From positions 1 through 64,000 of the forward strand of contig NZ_JACXAA010000012.1 of the NCBI RefSeq assembly GCF_014699035.1: a stretch of 64,000 nt of DNA, in the 5' to 3' direction. Position 1 is the first letter of the stretch; each line of letters begins with the position of its first letter. The notes under the pieces are model-generated. The model ran no database searches. It saw nothing but the letters and a program-made list of their open reading frames with translations, and was not told the DNA's origin. Source of the DNA: Spirosoma validum. Its GTDB lineage: Bacteria; Bacteroidota; Bacteroidia; Cytophagales; Spirosomataceae. The position numbers were made by a program, and so were the translations under genes. Below, piece after piece: positions 43,778 to 52,486 of the stretch.

Positions 43778-45091
43778 TTATTCCTCTGTGTGTCTGTCAC
43801 TATACCGTATTGGAAACCGAATACGAAACAAGGTACCCCGGCCCGTAATACTTTCGATTTCCAGGTTAGCTTTTAAGAGTTCACACAATCGCTTCACAAT
43901 CTGTAATCCGATACCTTCTCCCTTCTTGGCCTGATAACTTATTTCACTCAGTTGTTCTGGTGGAGGAATGGTTGGAACATTGGTCGGCAAAACAGCTACG
44001 GGTTCTGCGGCATCAACGGACAACACACTGGTTGCTTCGACAGTTGGCTTTAACTGATCACCCAATACACCCGTTAGTGTGGGGGGCAAACCTGGTCCTG
44101 AGTCCTGGATACTAACGATCCAGCGAGCATCGTTCTCCAATGCCCAGGAAATCGAAATAAATCCATTGGAGGTGTATTTCAAGGCGTTCAACAACAGATT
44201 CTGCATAATCCGCTGTAGCTTAATGGGGTCGGTTTCAACGTGTAGCGAAGCAGGACCCTCGGCTCTGAGTATCAGTTTTCGTTCAGTAGCCAAGGCTTGT
44301 CCACTCTGAACCATCTCATGCAGGAAGGGCGCTACGTCTATAGATTCAATCTGACGCTTTTCTTCACCCGCTTCCAGTCGGGAGAGATCCATTAAGCTTG
44401 TAAGCATTACCTCAACGCTTGCCAGATTACGGCTTAACATATCCAGATACTGCACTCGCTGGTCTTCAGATAACCCCTCCAGCTTGAGCATATAAGCTGC
44501 TCCATTAATAATGCCAAGCCCCCCTTGCAGGTCATGGGCAGACGATCGCAGCATAGAGATCTGTTCCTGGGATAAGGCGGTCATTTTCTCTACAGCGTGC
44601 TGAAGGGTAGCCGACCGTTGACTGGCTTCCAGCCGTTGCAGTTCGTCATATTTAACGACACTACCTTCCATGGCCTCCTGCATGATCTGGGAAATCTTCT
44701 GGTTGACATTCAGCAAGATTTGAGCGTCTGTTTGGGGGAAAAGTATTTGAAAACTCTTCAGCTCATTATACAGTATCTGCGTTAAGTGGGCTATTTCCTG
44801 CATCGTATCGATCAGGGAAAACGATTTTTGCCAGCGATGCAGCCCATGCACCTGAGCCGTCAGGGCCGGTTCTGCTTCAGGCGCTTTTCCCAGCAGTCGT
44901 GCCTCCAGAATATCTAAAATCAGCGGAAGTAAGTTATTAAATTCTTCACGGCTTAATGAATGGCCTTTACCTAACATGGCATCTTCCTGACAAGCCGTTC
45001 GCCAGTTATTTAGGATGGTTTCCCGTTGCGCGAACAAATAGGAAACAAGGGCCGATAAGGGCTGGGGAGTGTCGGTGTTAAAGGGTTCCAT
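43778..45091 (-). CDS. Cytoplasmic sensor histidine kinase with RsbRD_N-like N-terminus
   Basis: The 437-residue protein has no membrane segment. Residues about 12-150 form an all-helical region resembling the RsbRD_N domain of stress-response regulators (LFAQRETILNNWRTACQ). A HisKA domain follows with His186 in SSAHDLQGG, and then HATPase_c with NLLLNALKYTSNG, DSGPGLPP and the G2-box GEGIGLQIVKRLCELL. An insertion of about 45 residues sits between the G1 and G2 boxes. The substrate-binding or partner signal is unknown. It leads the minus-strand group kinase-receiver-LytTR. Confidence 0.9.
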   Translation of the reverse strand: MEPFNTDTPQPLSALVSYLFAQRETILNNWRTACQEDAMLGKGHSLSREEFNNLLPLILDILEARLLGKAPEAEPALTAQVHGLHRWQKSFSLIDTMQEIAHLTQILYNELKSFQILFPQTDAQILLNVNQKISQIMQEAMEGSVVKYDELQRLEASQRSATLQHAVEKMTALSQEQISMLRSSAHDLQGGLGIINGAAYMLKLEGLSEDQRVQYLDMLSRNLASVEVMLTSLMDLSRLEAGEEKRQIESIDVAPFLHEMVQSGQALATERKLILRAEGPASLHVETDPIKLQRIMQNLLLNALKYTSNGFISISWALENDARWIVSIQDSGPGLPPTLTGVLGDQLKPTVEATSVLSVDAAEPVAVLPTNVPTIPPPEQLSEISYQAKKGEGIGLQIVKRLCELLKANLEIESITGRGTLFRIRFPIRYSDRHTEE

Positions 45092-45324
45092 AATACGTAT
45101 ATATTCCGGCTTTAGTACCGATTATGTAGTTGTTTTTATAAAAGACTAATGCCCGGCCTTGCAACCAATAATTGCCAGACATTCAATTAATTACCTTTTT
45201 TTTTAAGAGAATCACCAGGGCGACGGCTTGTTCCCCGCTTCATCCGTTTAACTGGATACCAATCGTTTAAAAATTAAAGACACTAGTAGAGAGGTAACGC
45301 CATCATTTTAAAACGTAATGAGCT

Positions 45325-45657
45325 TTACAAGGCGTCAAAATAGCTGACGGCCATAATACTGGAATCCATAATCAATTGTGTATACCGGATAGGCATCGGT
45401 CCAGTTGACTCGTTGGCTACTGCCAACGTACACACAAAGTACCCCACATCACTATGGAGAAGAGCAGCCGTAATCTCTCCATTCGGGGTTACATCACCAA
45501 CCCGATGATTAATCAGTTCACCTTCATGCTGAAAGGCAAGCTGCTGAATACGTACATCACTCACCTGAAAGCCAATATCCTCCAGCCGTTTTTTACTACG
45601 GCCATAGACTTGTTCGGCTTGTAGACTACCAATGGTGAAGGGAACAAAAAACTTCAT
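45325..45657 (-). CDS. Conserved-looking small protein of unknown function
   Basis: From the ATG at 45657 (MKFFVPFTIG) the product has 110 residues. An upstream ATG at 45678 would add seven. It has no signal peptide, no membrane helix and a mixed alpha/beta composition (EQVYGRSKKRLEDIGF, RVGDVTPNGEITAALLHS). A single gene between the kinase and the next unknown, with its own 290-base upstream gap. I do not recognise the family. Confidence 0.65.
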   Translation of the reverse strand: MKFFVPFTIGSLQAEQVYGRSKKRLEDIGFQVSDVRIQQLAFQHEGELINHRVGDVTPNGEITAALLHSDVGYFVCTLAVANESTGPMPIRYTQLIMDSSIMAVSYFDAL

Positions 45658-45974
45658 GATTGTATGAACATCCTGCAAGCCTATTTGCAGCTTGTTAACG
45701 CAAAGAGTTGTGAGGCAGTGGTTCCAGTTAAGTTGATAAATCCGACTAGCTATTACTCCAGTTTCTCAGACTGAACGGTACGAACAAGTATTCCAGGCAC
45801 AAAAATCGAATCACCTGGAAGGGTTCGATTAAGAAGAAATCAGCCGATTGGTACCATTGCCTTACTTCCCGTTACCAAACTGTCTATTGACACCAAATGG
45901 GTTGAGTTATACCATAAGCTCAATGAATGCTTACCCTACAGGGCAATTGAGACGTCTTTAATCCGTAAACACGT

Positions 45975-46583
45975 ATGAAACTCAAGGCTGTTGTTGCGCA
46001 GATTCAACACGAAAGTAAAGTCGTGCAGGGAGAAGCGACCAGGGATATGACTTATGAAAGCCACCATACCTATCCAGACGAATCGGCGGCCAGGGAAGCC
46101 TTTGCCAACTCTACAGTTAAACTGCTGAATGTAAATGGCTGGTCTGCTCTTTCCAGCCTTTCCGCCGATTTTGCACTATATGATCCCATTGGCAGAGCTA
46201 AACCGAATATACCCGTTGAGATCGGGGATTTTATCCAGATTGTTTTACCTGGTCCAATGCCAGAAAATTGGGTACGGGTCATTCACCGGCAGACGAGCGA
46301 CAACCTGGCAGAATTCACAGTTCAACCCTGCCCGGATCCATCAGCCAATAAGCCAGACCAGATTGAGCATTTTTTCTCGGAAGAGGCACGTAGCACCTTT
46401 CGGGTCGAAGTATCCGGCTGTACAATCCATGCATCTGAAATTGGCCAGCATGAATCTATTAATAACCAGCAACCCCAGGCTGGAGACCGAGGGCTTGTCA
46501 ATACAGTTATCGCCGAAGCGGGTTGGCTATTTTATCAAAAAATTCAGTGGAAACTCCTGACTGATTACCTGGTTCACCCATAG
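45975..46583 (+). CDS. Protein of unknown function (202 residues)
   Basis: No signal peptide or membrane segment. The N-terminal half holds GRAKPNIPVEIGDFIQIVLPGPMPENWVR, split around a Pro-rich beta segment, and may be a small beta-barrel; the C-terminal half has one Cys (VSGCTIHASEIGQ) and a final helix (AEAGWLFYQKIQW). Acidic overall. It stands alone and is transcribed toward the manganese catalase gene. Family and function are not recognised. Confidence 0.7.
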   Translation: MKLKAVVAQIQHESKVVQGEATRDMTYESHHTYPDESAAREAFANSTVKLLNVNGWSALSSLSADFALYDPIGRAKPNIPVEIGDFIQIVLPGPMPENWVRVIHRQTSDNLAEFTVQPCPDPSANKPDQIEHFFSEEARSTFRVEVSGCTIHASEIGQHESINNQQPQAGDRGLVNTVIAEAGWLFYQKIQWKLLTDYLVHP

Positions 46584-46989
46584 ATCCAAGATACATTTCT
46601 GGCAATCAAACAACTGCTTTTGTTTAGCTCAAACCAATTTACAGGTATTTCTGACACGTATGAGGGAAACCTAAACAGTCAACTTCACGTAACGGCCGAT
46701 GCGAAGTAAATCTTACAATAGCCAAACATACTGGCAATCGTTTATCAACGCCCCAGTGGGTAACGGGGCTGAACGAACGCTCCAGGCCTTAACTGACTAG
46801 GTCAGAGGAAACCTTCGGCTACGGCTGGATTGGGCGAAAAAACAGTAAGCTACAGTGTTAACGATCGAAAATCGTTTGAATAACATACCGCGCCGATGCG
46901 CGACTTCTCAGGGATATAAACTAAACGTAGCAGCCGGAAAGCTGCTACGTTTAGTACGAGCTATACACTAAATGGTGCTCGCTTTATTA
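46584..46989. other. Intergenic region with catalase terminator
   Basis: The convergent gap between 46583 and 46990 holds no gene. At 46921-46934 and 46941-46954 a perfect 14-bp inverted repeat (CTAAACGTAGCAGC and its complement, 6-base loop) lies just past the catalase stop and should terminate it. Confidence 0.75.
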
Positions 46990-47898
46990 TTAATACTCGT
47001 ACTTAATTCCCATTTTCTTCGCCATGTCGGCAAACACCTGGGGATCGAAATCGTCCGCACCCGGCGCATTAAGCTGGGGTTCTTCCTCTAAGTCAGGAAC
47101 CGGATAACCAGGAATGGCTCCCTCCACTACGTAGCATTCCTGTCCGTCGTCGGGGTGCGGGCCATTCCAGATGAGACCAGCCTGCTTATAATCATCCTGG
47201 CTAAACGTATATAGAGATAAATGGAGCTTTTGGTCCATAAATTTCCGGGCTTCGGGAAAAGCATTGTTGCTCAGATCTGGAATCGGCAGGAGCTTTGTGA
47301 CTTCTACACCCGTTAGTTTTTCCAGCGCTTTGGCATAGGCCACGATGTGCAGTCCGCCACGTACCAGCAAATAACCGACCATCGTACGGGCCGTTGGGTC
47401 CGATACCATCTCATAGGCCCGCATTTTGTTGCCCCGCGCGCCACATTCCAGAAAGAAATTATGCAGCAAGTCCAGTTTCAGGTTACCACTACTGAATACA
47501 TTCTGACCCGTCCAGAAATTTCCCATCGAATCGACAGGTAACGATCCCTGGCCGCTGGCTATGTAATGATACGTATTGCGGGCATTAGCGGCATCAGCTA
47601 AAGGTGCAGAAACCGGGTCATATCCGCGCTTGGTGACACCCGTCAGCAGCAGGTTGATGGCATAGGAAACCACTTCGATATGACCATACTCTTCCCCGGC
47701 GATACTGGCGATTACATCATAAAAAGGACGTATTTTCTTACGTCCCCGAAAGTTGAAGGACTGAAAGGTATAGTTCATCAGCGTGGACATTTCGCCGAAT
47801 TTACCACCCAGCAGTTCCTGAATGGCTGCGGCATCATTCGCCGATGGGTTTTTGGGTATGGGCAACTCAATAGGAAGCCGATCCATTTTTAAAATCAT
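46990..47898 (-). CDS. Manganese catalase
   Basis: A ferritin-like di-manganese enzyme that dismutates hydrogen peroxide in the cytoplasm. The five metal ligands are all visible with family spacing: Glu36 (GGKFGEMST), Glu70 and His73 (EEYGHIE), Glu151 (FFLECGARG) and His184 (RGGLHIVAY). The 302-residue length and the C-terminal extension with VPDLEEEPQLN are typical. It lies in a small group of stress-type genes (DUF4142 upstream on the same strand). No regulatory site was recognised upstream; a strong terminator hairpin of the preceding gene separates it from DUF4142, so it has its own promoter. Confidence 0.96.
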   Translation of the reverse strand: MILKMDRLPIELPIPKNPSANDAAAIQELLGGKFGEMSTLMNYTFQSFNFRGRKKIRPFYDVIASIAGEEYGHIEVVSYAINLLLTGVTKRGYDPVSAPLADAANARNTYHYIASGQGSLPVDSMGNFWTGQNVFSSGNLKLDLLHNFFLECGARGNKMRAYEMVSDPTARTMVGYLLVRGGLHIVAYAKALEKLTGVEVTKLLPIPDLSNNAFPEARKFMDQKLHLSLYTFSQDDYKQAGLIWNGPHPDDGQECYVVEGAIPGYPVPDLEEEPQLNAPGADDFDPQVFADMAKKMGIKYEY

Positions 47899-48045
47899 AA
47901 CCTTGTGGTTTAGCTAGGAAAACCTGGAACACTTGTCCATAAATCCAACCCACCCTGGTTACCTATAGTTGAAAAGCAGTAGTCCTCTATGAGGCAATGG
48001 ACCTGTTTATCTAAAGTATATAATTCTCGATGACAGAGAACCTAT

Positions 48046-48096
48046 ATACATCAATCAGGGTGGTAACCGTATAAGTCACCACCCTGATTGATGTAT
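48046..48096 (-). terminator. Strong terminator hairpin after DUF4142 gene
   Basis: A perfect 19-bp inverted repeat (48046-48064 with 48078-48096, 13-base loop) just beyond the DUF4142 stop. It would also insulate the catalase gene. Confidence 0.85.
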
Positions 48097-48111
48097 GAAA
48101 GTAGTCTGTGC

Positions 48112-48597
48112 TTATAGCTTATTCACAATTTGTTTCGCTACGGTTAAATGAGTTTTTACCAGGGGGTGAGCCGCTCTGGCAACGCCTTTCAAGCTAGCAT
48201 CAGACGCAGTTGATTCAACTGTCGACATCACTTTGTCGAGTTTCTCATGGCCTTTCACTCCACTTTCGCTAACATACATTTTGTCGAGTGATCCGCCCGA
48301 CATGCCTTGTAATTTGGTCACCATCGCCTGGGTTTCCGGGTCAGGAGATGCCGGTAAAGTGATTCCTTTGGCGTCAGCAATTTCTTTCAGCTTTGCTAAT
48401 AATCCCGTTTGTTCCTCGACTTCGGCCTGCGCCAGTTCGCGTACTTCTGGATTGGTAGCTTTTTGCAGGGCCACTTTACTAACTTCCAGTTGCATCATTC
48501 CTTCCTTGGCGACCTCTAGCATCAAATATTGAGAGAAGCTATTGAATTGAGTAGTGTCAGATTGTGAAAATAGACTCACTGTCATACAGGTGATCAC
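48112..48597 (-). CDS. DUF4142-family helical protein, N-terminus possibly truncated
   Basis: The protein is almost wholly helical, with the DUF4142 pattern of a ferritin-like four-helix bundle (MLEVAKEGMMQLEVSKVALQ, ELAQAEVEEQTGLLAKLKEIA). Relatives are usually exported and often stress-associated. Here the frame can only start at a GTG (48597) 16 bases after the stop of the upstream gene, giving a 12-residue lead (MITCMTVSLFSQ) too short for a full signal peptide; an in-frame TAA lies two codons further up. The lead looks like the second half of a signal peptide, so the original 5' end may have been lost. Confidence 0.8.
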   Translation of the reverse strand: MITCMTVSLFSQSDTTQFNSFSQYLMLEVAKEGMMQLEVSKVALQKATNPEVRELAQAEVEEQTGLLAKLKEIADAKGITLPASPDPETQAMVTKLQGMSGGSLDKMYVSESGVKGHEKLDKVMSTVESTASDASLKGVARAAHPLVKTHLTVAKQIVNKL

Positions 48598-48613
48598 TTG
48601 TTAACACGTACCG

Positions 48614-49693
48614 TTATTGAATCAGCCTATACTGAACCGGCATATTTATGAACCGTTCAAGTCGATGGACAGCCTCGTCGAACGCGTTACGTTGCCTTTC
48701 ACTCAGTGGAGCAAAAAAATCAGCCTCAATTATCATCGACTTGCTTCCGGCACTACGTTTCCAGGTGCCGATGATTTGCCCTTCCGCCATAATCATGTTT
48801 CCAAACCGGAATGGCGGAGTTAGTGTCAGACTATTTCTAAAGTCAAACGTTGCGCTTCGGTCTTTGTATCCCATGATCCATTCATCGAACAGCGGGAGCA
48901 AATGAATATCATGTTCGGCGGGTTCAATACGTTCGGAATTAGCACAGCAGAAATGATCTACCCGGTCAATTGTATTCCTCACCAATTCGGATTCAAGTAG
49001 TTGCAGTCCTTTTCGGCAATCGGCCAGGGTCAATCCCGACCAGGTTGCGAAGTCGTTGACAGTTGCCGGTCCCCGACTGGTAAAATACCGTCGGGTGAGT
49101 TCCGCCAACGCTTCGTCCCGGCTGATTGCTTCGGTTGCCGGAACGCGTTCTTCCAGAAGCGCATACGTAAATTGATTGCCCTGACGTGGGCCGCTACAAA
49201 TAAGTCCGGCGAGTTCGGCATTCATCATGATGTAGCTTAGCCGAAACCCTTCTGCACTTATAGTATGCCTCTTGAATTCGTTGTTGATTACGTCGCGGGT
49301 GAGGCATTTTCCGCCCTGTAACGTATTGGCAATAATCTCGTTGCACCGATTAAAGATAGGCTTATCCAGTTCAAGTTTCCGGTACATAAACGCGTTGGCC
49401 TGGTGTACGCGCGGAGCGGTCAGCATCAGCATCCAGCGAATATCCAGGGGTGTCACGAAATGCCAGGTTGGACGTAGTACGTGTGTTCGCAGGATTCTTC
49501 TTTCGGCAAAGTCCTGCTCAACGTCTTTATCGAACAGATGCCGTAACCGTAAGCCCAGCCCCCATTTTGTTTGTGCGTATTCCTGCGCCTGCACCGCCCC
49601 AAACCAGCCAACCAGTTCGGTCGCCGACTGAAATGAAGTGCCCAGCAACTGCTGGTTGATCAGGCGCTGTTTCGCTACGTCTGCAAGAGTCAT
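48614..49693 (-). CDS. Winged-helix DNA-binding protein, AlkZ/YcaQ-like (HTH_42)
   Basis: The 359-residue protein belongs to the HTH_42 superfamily, which includes the AlkZ/YcaQ DNA glycosylases that unhook interstrand crosslinks. The QxQ catalytic-type motif is present early (GAVQAQEYAQTKWGLGLR), followed by LRPTWHFVTPLDIRWML and the characteristic C-terminal WKRSAG region. Repair activity on alkylated or crosslinked bases is therefore plausible; many members of this branch are untested. It is 17 bases upstream of the DUF4142 frame. Confidence 0.85.
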   Translation of the reverse strand: MTLADVAKQRLINQQLLGTSFQSATELVGWFGAVQAQEYAQTKWGLGLRLRHLFDKDVEQDFAERRILRTHVLRPTWHFVTPLDIRWMLMLTAPRVHQANAFMYRKLELDKPIFNRCNEIIANTLQGGKCLTRDVINNEFKRHTISAEGFRLSYIMMNAELAGLICSGPRQGNQFTYALLEERVPATEAISRDEALAELTRRYFTSRGPATVNDFATWSGLTLADCRKGLQLLESELVRNTIDRVDHFCCANSERIEPAEHDIHLLPLFDEWIMGYKDRSATFDFRNSLTLTPPFRFGNMIMAEGQIIGTWKRSAGSKSMIIEADFFAPLSERQRNAFDEAVHRLERFINMPVQYRLIQ

Positions 49694-49783
49694 TTTTTGT
49701 TGTTTTTAAGCAACCTAAAGTCCGTACGTTACGTCGTCTAACGTTTATCAGCAATTGAGTTAATCGGGCAAAGCAGCCTCCAC

Positions 49784-50302
49784 CTATAGCTTCCGATACA
49801 TGATGTACGCGTTTGTCAGGCCATTCTTTTGATGGTTAAAGGCTTCGGGTATTTCGCCCAGTATCGAAAACCCCAATTTCTGCCATAGGCGCACGGCCCG
49901 CTCATTGCTTTTGATGACAATATTGAATTGCATGGCTTTATAACCCAACCGTTTGGCTTCCTCCAGAGAAAACTCACCCATCGTTCTACCAACGCCTTTC
50001 CCCGAACAATGTGGCGACGTCATATAACTCGCGTTGGCAATGTGTGAACCCAGATCAGGCTGATTGTCCTTGATCACAAACGTGCCTACAATTTCGTCAT
50101 CCAGTACGGCCACATATGTATGCCTGTCAGCGCCGAGCCAGTAGGCCAGCATTTTTTCTCTGGACGAATCCGGGGCAAAAACATACGTATCGCCCGTGGC
50201 AATAACCTCTCGGATAATCGCCCAGATTTTGTCGGAATCGGCGGCTGTAGCTTCTCGAATAGCAATCACGTTTTGGTGGTTTACTGGCGTCCCAGAGTTC
50301 AT
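49784..50302 (-). CDS. GNAT-family N-acetyltransferase
   Basis: The 172-residue protein has the GNAT fold. The acetyl-CoA loop appears as GKGVGRTMGEFSLEEAKRLGYKAMQFNIV in part, preceded by IVGTFVIKDNQPDLGSHIANASYMTS and followed by NERAVRLWQKLGF. N-terminal IREATAADSDKIWAII is typical. It probably acetylates a small molecule or a protein terminus; the substrate is not predictable. A single gene opposite the PPOX-type gene at 50477. Confidence 0.92.
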   Translation of the reverse strand: MNSGTPVNHQNVIAIREATAADSDKIWAIIREVIATGDTYVFAPDSSREKMLAYWLGADRHTYVAVLDDEIVGTFVIKDNQPDLGSHIANASYMTSPHCSGKGVGRTMGEFSLEEAKRLGYKAMQFNIVIKSNERAVRLWQKLGFSILGEIPEAFNHQKNGLTNAYIMYRKL

Positions 50303-50476
50303 AGGGTTCCGAACGAATTGAATTCCAAAGAAACAACAATGTTGATAAATCAGATCAGTCGCTGCTGCTGAACTGGGTTAAACGAAAAAAACAACGCATC
50401 TACACTTTTTCAAAAGAGGGTTCGCTTCATTCTTTGTTAGTAGAGGAATACTCATTCTTTAATTAACTCAACTAGT

Positions 50477-51013
50477 ATGGACAGCATCAATCGAGAGCAG
50501 CCGGAAGAAAATCACAAAGACCTGACGGGCAGCGAAGCCGGAAAGAAAATAAAAGATCTGGTTGGCAAAAGCAATACGTGCTATTTCTGCACGAAGATCA
50601 CGACCGGAGAGCCCCTGAAAACAAGGCCCATGTCGGTGCAGAAGGTCGATGAAGATGGCAATTTCTGGTTCTTAAGCGCCAGCGACAGCCACAAAAACGC
50701 AGAGATAGAGGCTGATAGCCACGTTCAACTCTTGTTCCAGGGGTCAGATTATTCTGATTTTCTGAGTGTCTACGGGAGTGCTACGTTATCCAAAGACAAG
50801 GAACTGATCAAAGAACTTTGGGAGCCGATTCTTAAAACCTGGTTCACCGAAGGGATTGATGACCCACGCATTACGGCGATAAAAGTAGACACCAAGGAAG
50901 GCTACTACTGGGACAATAAACATGGCAATGCGGTAGCGTTTGTAAAAATGGCTGCCGGTGCTATTCTGGGCAAAACCCTGGACGATTCTATCGAAGGCAA
51001 GTTGACGGTCTAA
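50477..51013 (+). CDS. Pyridoxamine 5'-phosphate oxidase-like flavoprotein (general stress protein 26 type)
   Basis: The 178-residue product has the split-barrel flavin-binding fold. Signs are CYFCTKITTGEPLKTRPMSVQ, FWFLSASDSHKNAEIE, VQLLFQGSDYSDFLSVYGSATL and the C-terminal TAIKVDTKEGYYWDNKHG. This is the general-stress-protein-26 branch that binds FMN or FAD with unknown substrate, not PdxH itself. It is followed by a very strong bidirectional terminator and is convergent with the DUF4287 gene. Confidence 0.92.
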   Translation: MDSINREQPEENHKDLTGSEAGKKIKDLVGKSNTCYFCTKITTGEPLKTRPMSVQKVDEDGNFWFLSASDSHKNAEIEADSHVQLLFQGSDYSDFLSVYGSATLSKDKELIKELWEPILKTWFTEGIDDPRITAIKVDTKEGYYWDNKHGNAVAFVKMAAGAILGKTLDDSIEGKLTV

Positions 51014-51078
51014 CCGTCTGCTCTGGCCAGGGTTGAAGTTTCGCGTCATGACCGACTTCCGGAAAACTTGAAACAGAA

Positions 51079-51185
51079 TTTAACTTAGTGGGGCCAGATT
51101 CTTAAACTTGGCTTCACTAAGTTAAACTCTGATTTGTGTTTGCACCCAGTCTACGTGTGTACGACTGGGTGCAAACACAAATCAG
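51079..51185. terminator. Tandem perfect hairpins between convergent genes
   Basis: First a 12-bp inverted repeat (51079-51090 with 51115-51126, TTTAACTTAGTG and complement). Then, three bases later, a perfect 23-bp inverted repeat (51129-51151 with 51163-51185) with an 11-base loop. They end both the flavoprotein gene and the DUF4287 gene. Confidence 0.88.
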
Positions 51186-51203
51186 TCTATTTAGACCAGC
51201 AAA

Positions 51204-51410
51204 TTATATTAAACCAGCGTCTTTGAAGTACTTATAGATAGCCATCGAATGCCCGTGGCCCAGGTCGAAGTCTTCTTTCAGCCAGGCCACGATAGCACCC
51301 GCTTTCGTGCCGGGTTTGAGCAGACCTTTTTCTTCCGCCAGTTGTTTAAAATCGTCCGGACCTTTCCCGGTCTTTGCCCGGATGTTGTCGATGTACGCTT
51401 GAAAAGACAT
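51204..51410 (-). CDS. DUF4287 small protein
   Basis: A 68-residue protein beginning SFQAYIDNIRAKTGKGPDDF and containing KAGAIVAWLKEDFDLGHGHSMAIY. This is the signature of DUF4287, a short family of unknown function whose DLGHGHAMA-type motif is strongly conserved. It is complete at both ends and is a single gene; in other genomes it is often the N-terminal part of a longer DUF4287-DUF5655 protein. A strong hairpin follows. Confidence 0.93.
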   Translation of the reverse strand: MSFQAYIDNIRAKTGKGPDDFKQLAEEKGLLKPGTKAGAIVAWLKEDFDLGHGHSMAIYKYFKDAGLI

Positions 51411-51582
51411 GGCCTGTGGTTAGTTCGATCATTCATTTAGTCTACGACGGCCAATTTACAAGTTCCCTCCTGCTTTGGGTCTTGCCCACAGCACTTTTTA
51501 AGGAAATCCGACGAGTTTAAGCGATCCGTTACGTTAACTAAATTGTACTTGCCTGAAAATTAGCAACTTGCTATCTTTCAGT

Positions 51583-52410
51583 ATGATCTATCAGCGGATT
51601 CTTCCATGTCCTGCCTTGCAAAGCCTTGTGAAGGAGTATTTGCTGCTGCATTTTATCTATGACCCGACAAAGCCTGCGCTCATAAAAGCGTTTCCTCCAC
51701 TACCAGAGCATGGGCTAGAGTTTTTCCCAAAGGGACTGGTTACGTCTGTTAATCAACGTACTGGAGAAGTAAAAAAGGAGCCTCGAAATACCGTTTTTGG
51801 GCAACCAGTTTCCCGAATCAACTTCGTGATGCCCGCCGAAGACTACGTAATGATCCGGGTCATTTTTCACACGGGGGGTTTATTTCGCTTATTACGGGTG
51901 CCGCTCACGGAATTTACCGACAAAAAAACGGATGCCGAAGCAGTTATCAATCGGGAAGTTCAGCTGGTCAATGACCGTTTAGCCAATACGGCCAGCTATG
52001 TCGACATGATCGAAATTGTTGAGCAGTATTTATTGGAGAAAACTCGCCAGGTGAAATCAGACAGGCACGCTGTTGATAAGATAGGCACATTATTACTGCA
52101 TAACCCTACCCGTTTTTCGCTGGACTGGCTGGCCGATCAGGCTTGTCTGAGTCCCCGCCAACTGGAACGTAAATTTGTCGAACGGATGGGTATCGGGCCC
52201 AAATTATTCGGGCGAATCGCGCGCTTTCACAAAGCTTTTTTGTGGAAAGAGGCCCATCCTCAAGCTGATTGGCTCTCGGTAGCTGTCAACTTTGGGTATA
52301 CCGACTTTCACCACTTGTTCAAAGATTTCAAGGAGTTTGCTGGCGTTACGCCCAACACCCTCCTCTCCGAATACGCCCGCTCACCCGAGAAAATTCTGCG
52401 ACTTGTCTGA
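51583..52410 (+). CDS. AraC-family transcriptional regulator with DUF6597-like sensor domain
   Basis: From the ATG at 51583 (MIYQRILPCPAL) the product has 275 residues; a TTG at 51568 would add five. The N-terminal half resembles the DUF6597 sensor seen in many Bacteroidota AraC proteins (FFPKGLVTSVNQRTGE, RVIFHTGGLFRLL), and the C-terminal half carries the HTH (FSLDWLADQACLSPRQLERKF, then AVNFGYTDFHHLFKDFKEFAG in part). The next gene, encoding a membrane protein, follows after 76 bases in the same direction and is a likely target. Confidence 0.92.
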   Translation: MIYQRILPCPALQSLVKEYLLLHFIYDPTKPALIKAFPPLPEHGLEFFPKGLVTSVNQRTGEVKKEPRNTVFGQPVSRINFVMPAEDYVMIRVIFHTGGLFRLLRVPLTEFTDKKTDAEAVINREVQLVNDRLANTASYVDMIEIVEQYLLEKTRQVKSDRHAVDKIGTLLLHNPTRFSLDWLADQACLSPRQLERKFVERMGIGPKLFGRIARFHKAFLWKEAHPQADWLSVAVNFGYTDFHHLFKDFKEFAGVTPNTLLSEYARSPEKILRLV

Positions 52411-52486
52411 AAACGTCGCTTTTCTACCCAAATTCTCAGTAGCACTACGCGTAGCTTACATTCTGAAAATCAACTGTATCTACACA

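Noticed and set aside
52292-52486. N-terminal extension of the membrane protein overlapping the AraC gene
   Set aside because: The extension is in the shadow of the AraC HTH region, while the ATG at 52487 directly precedes the first membrane helix.
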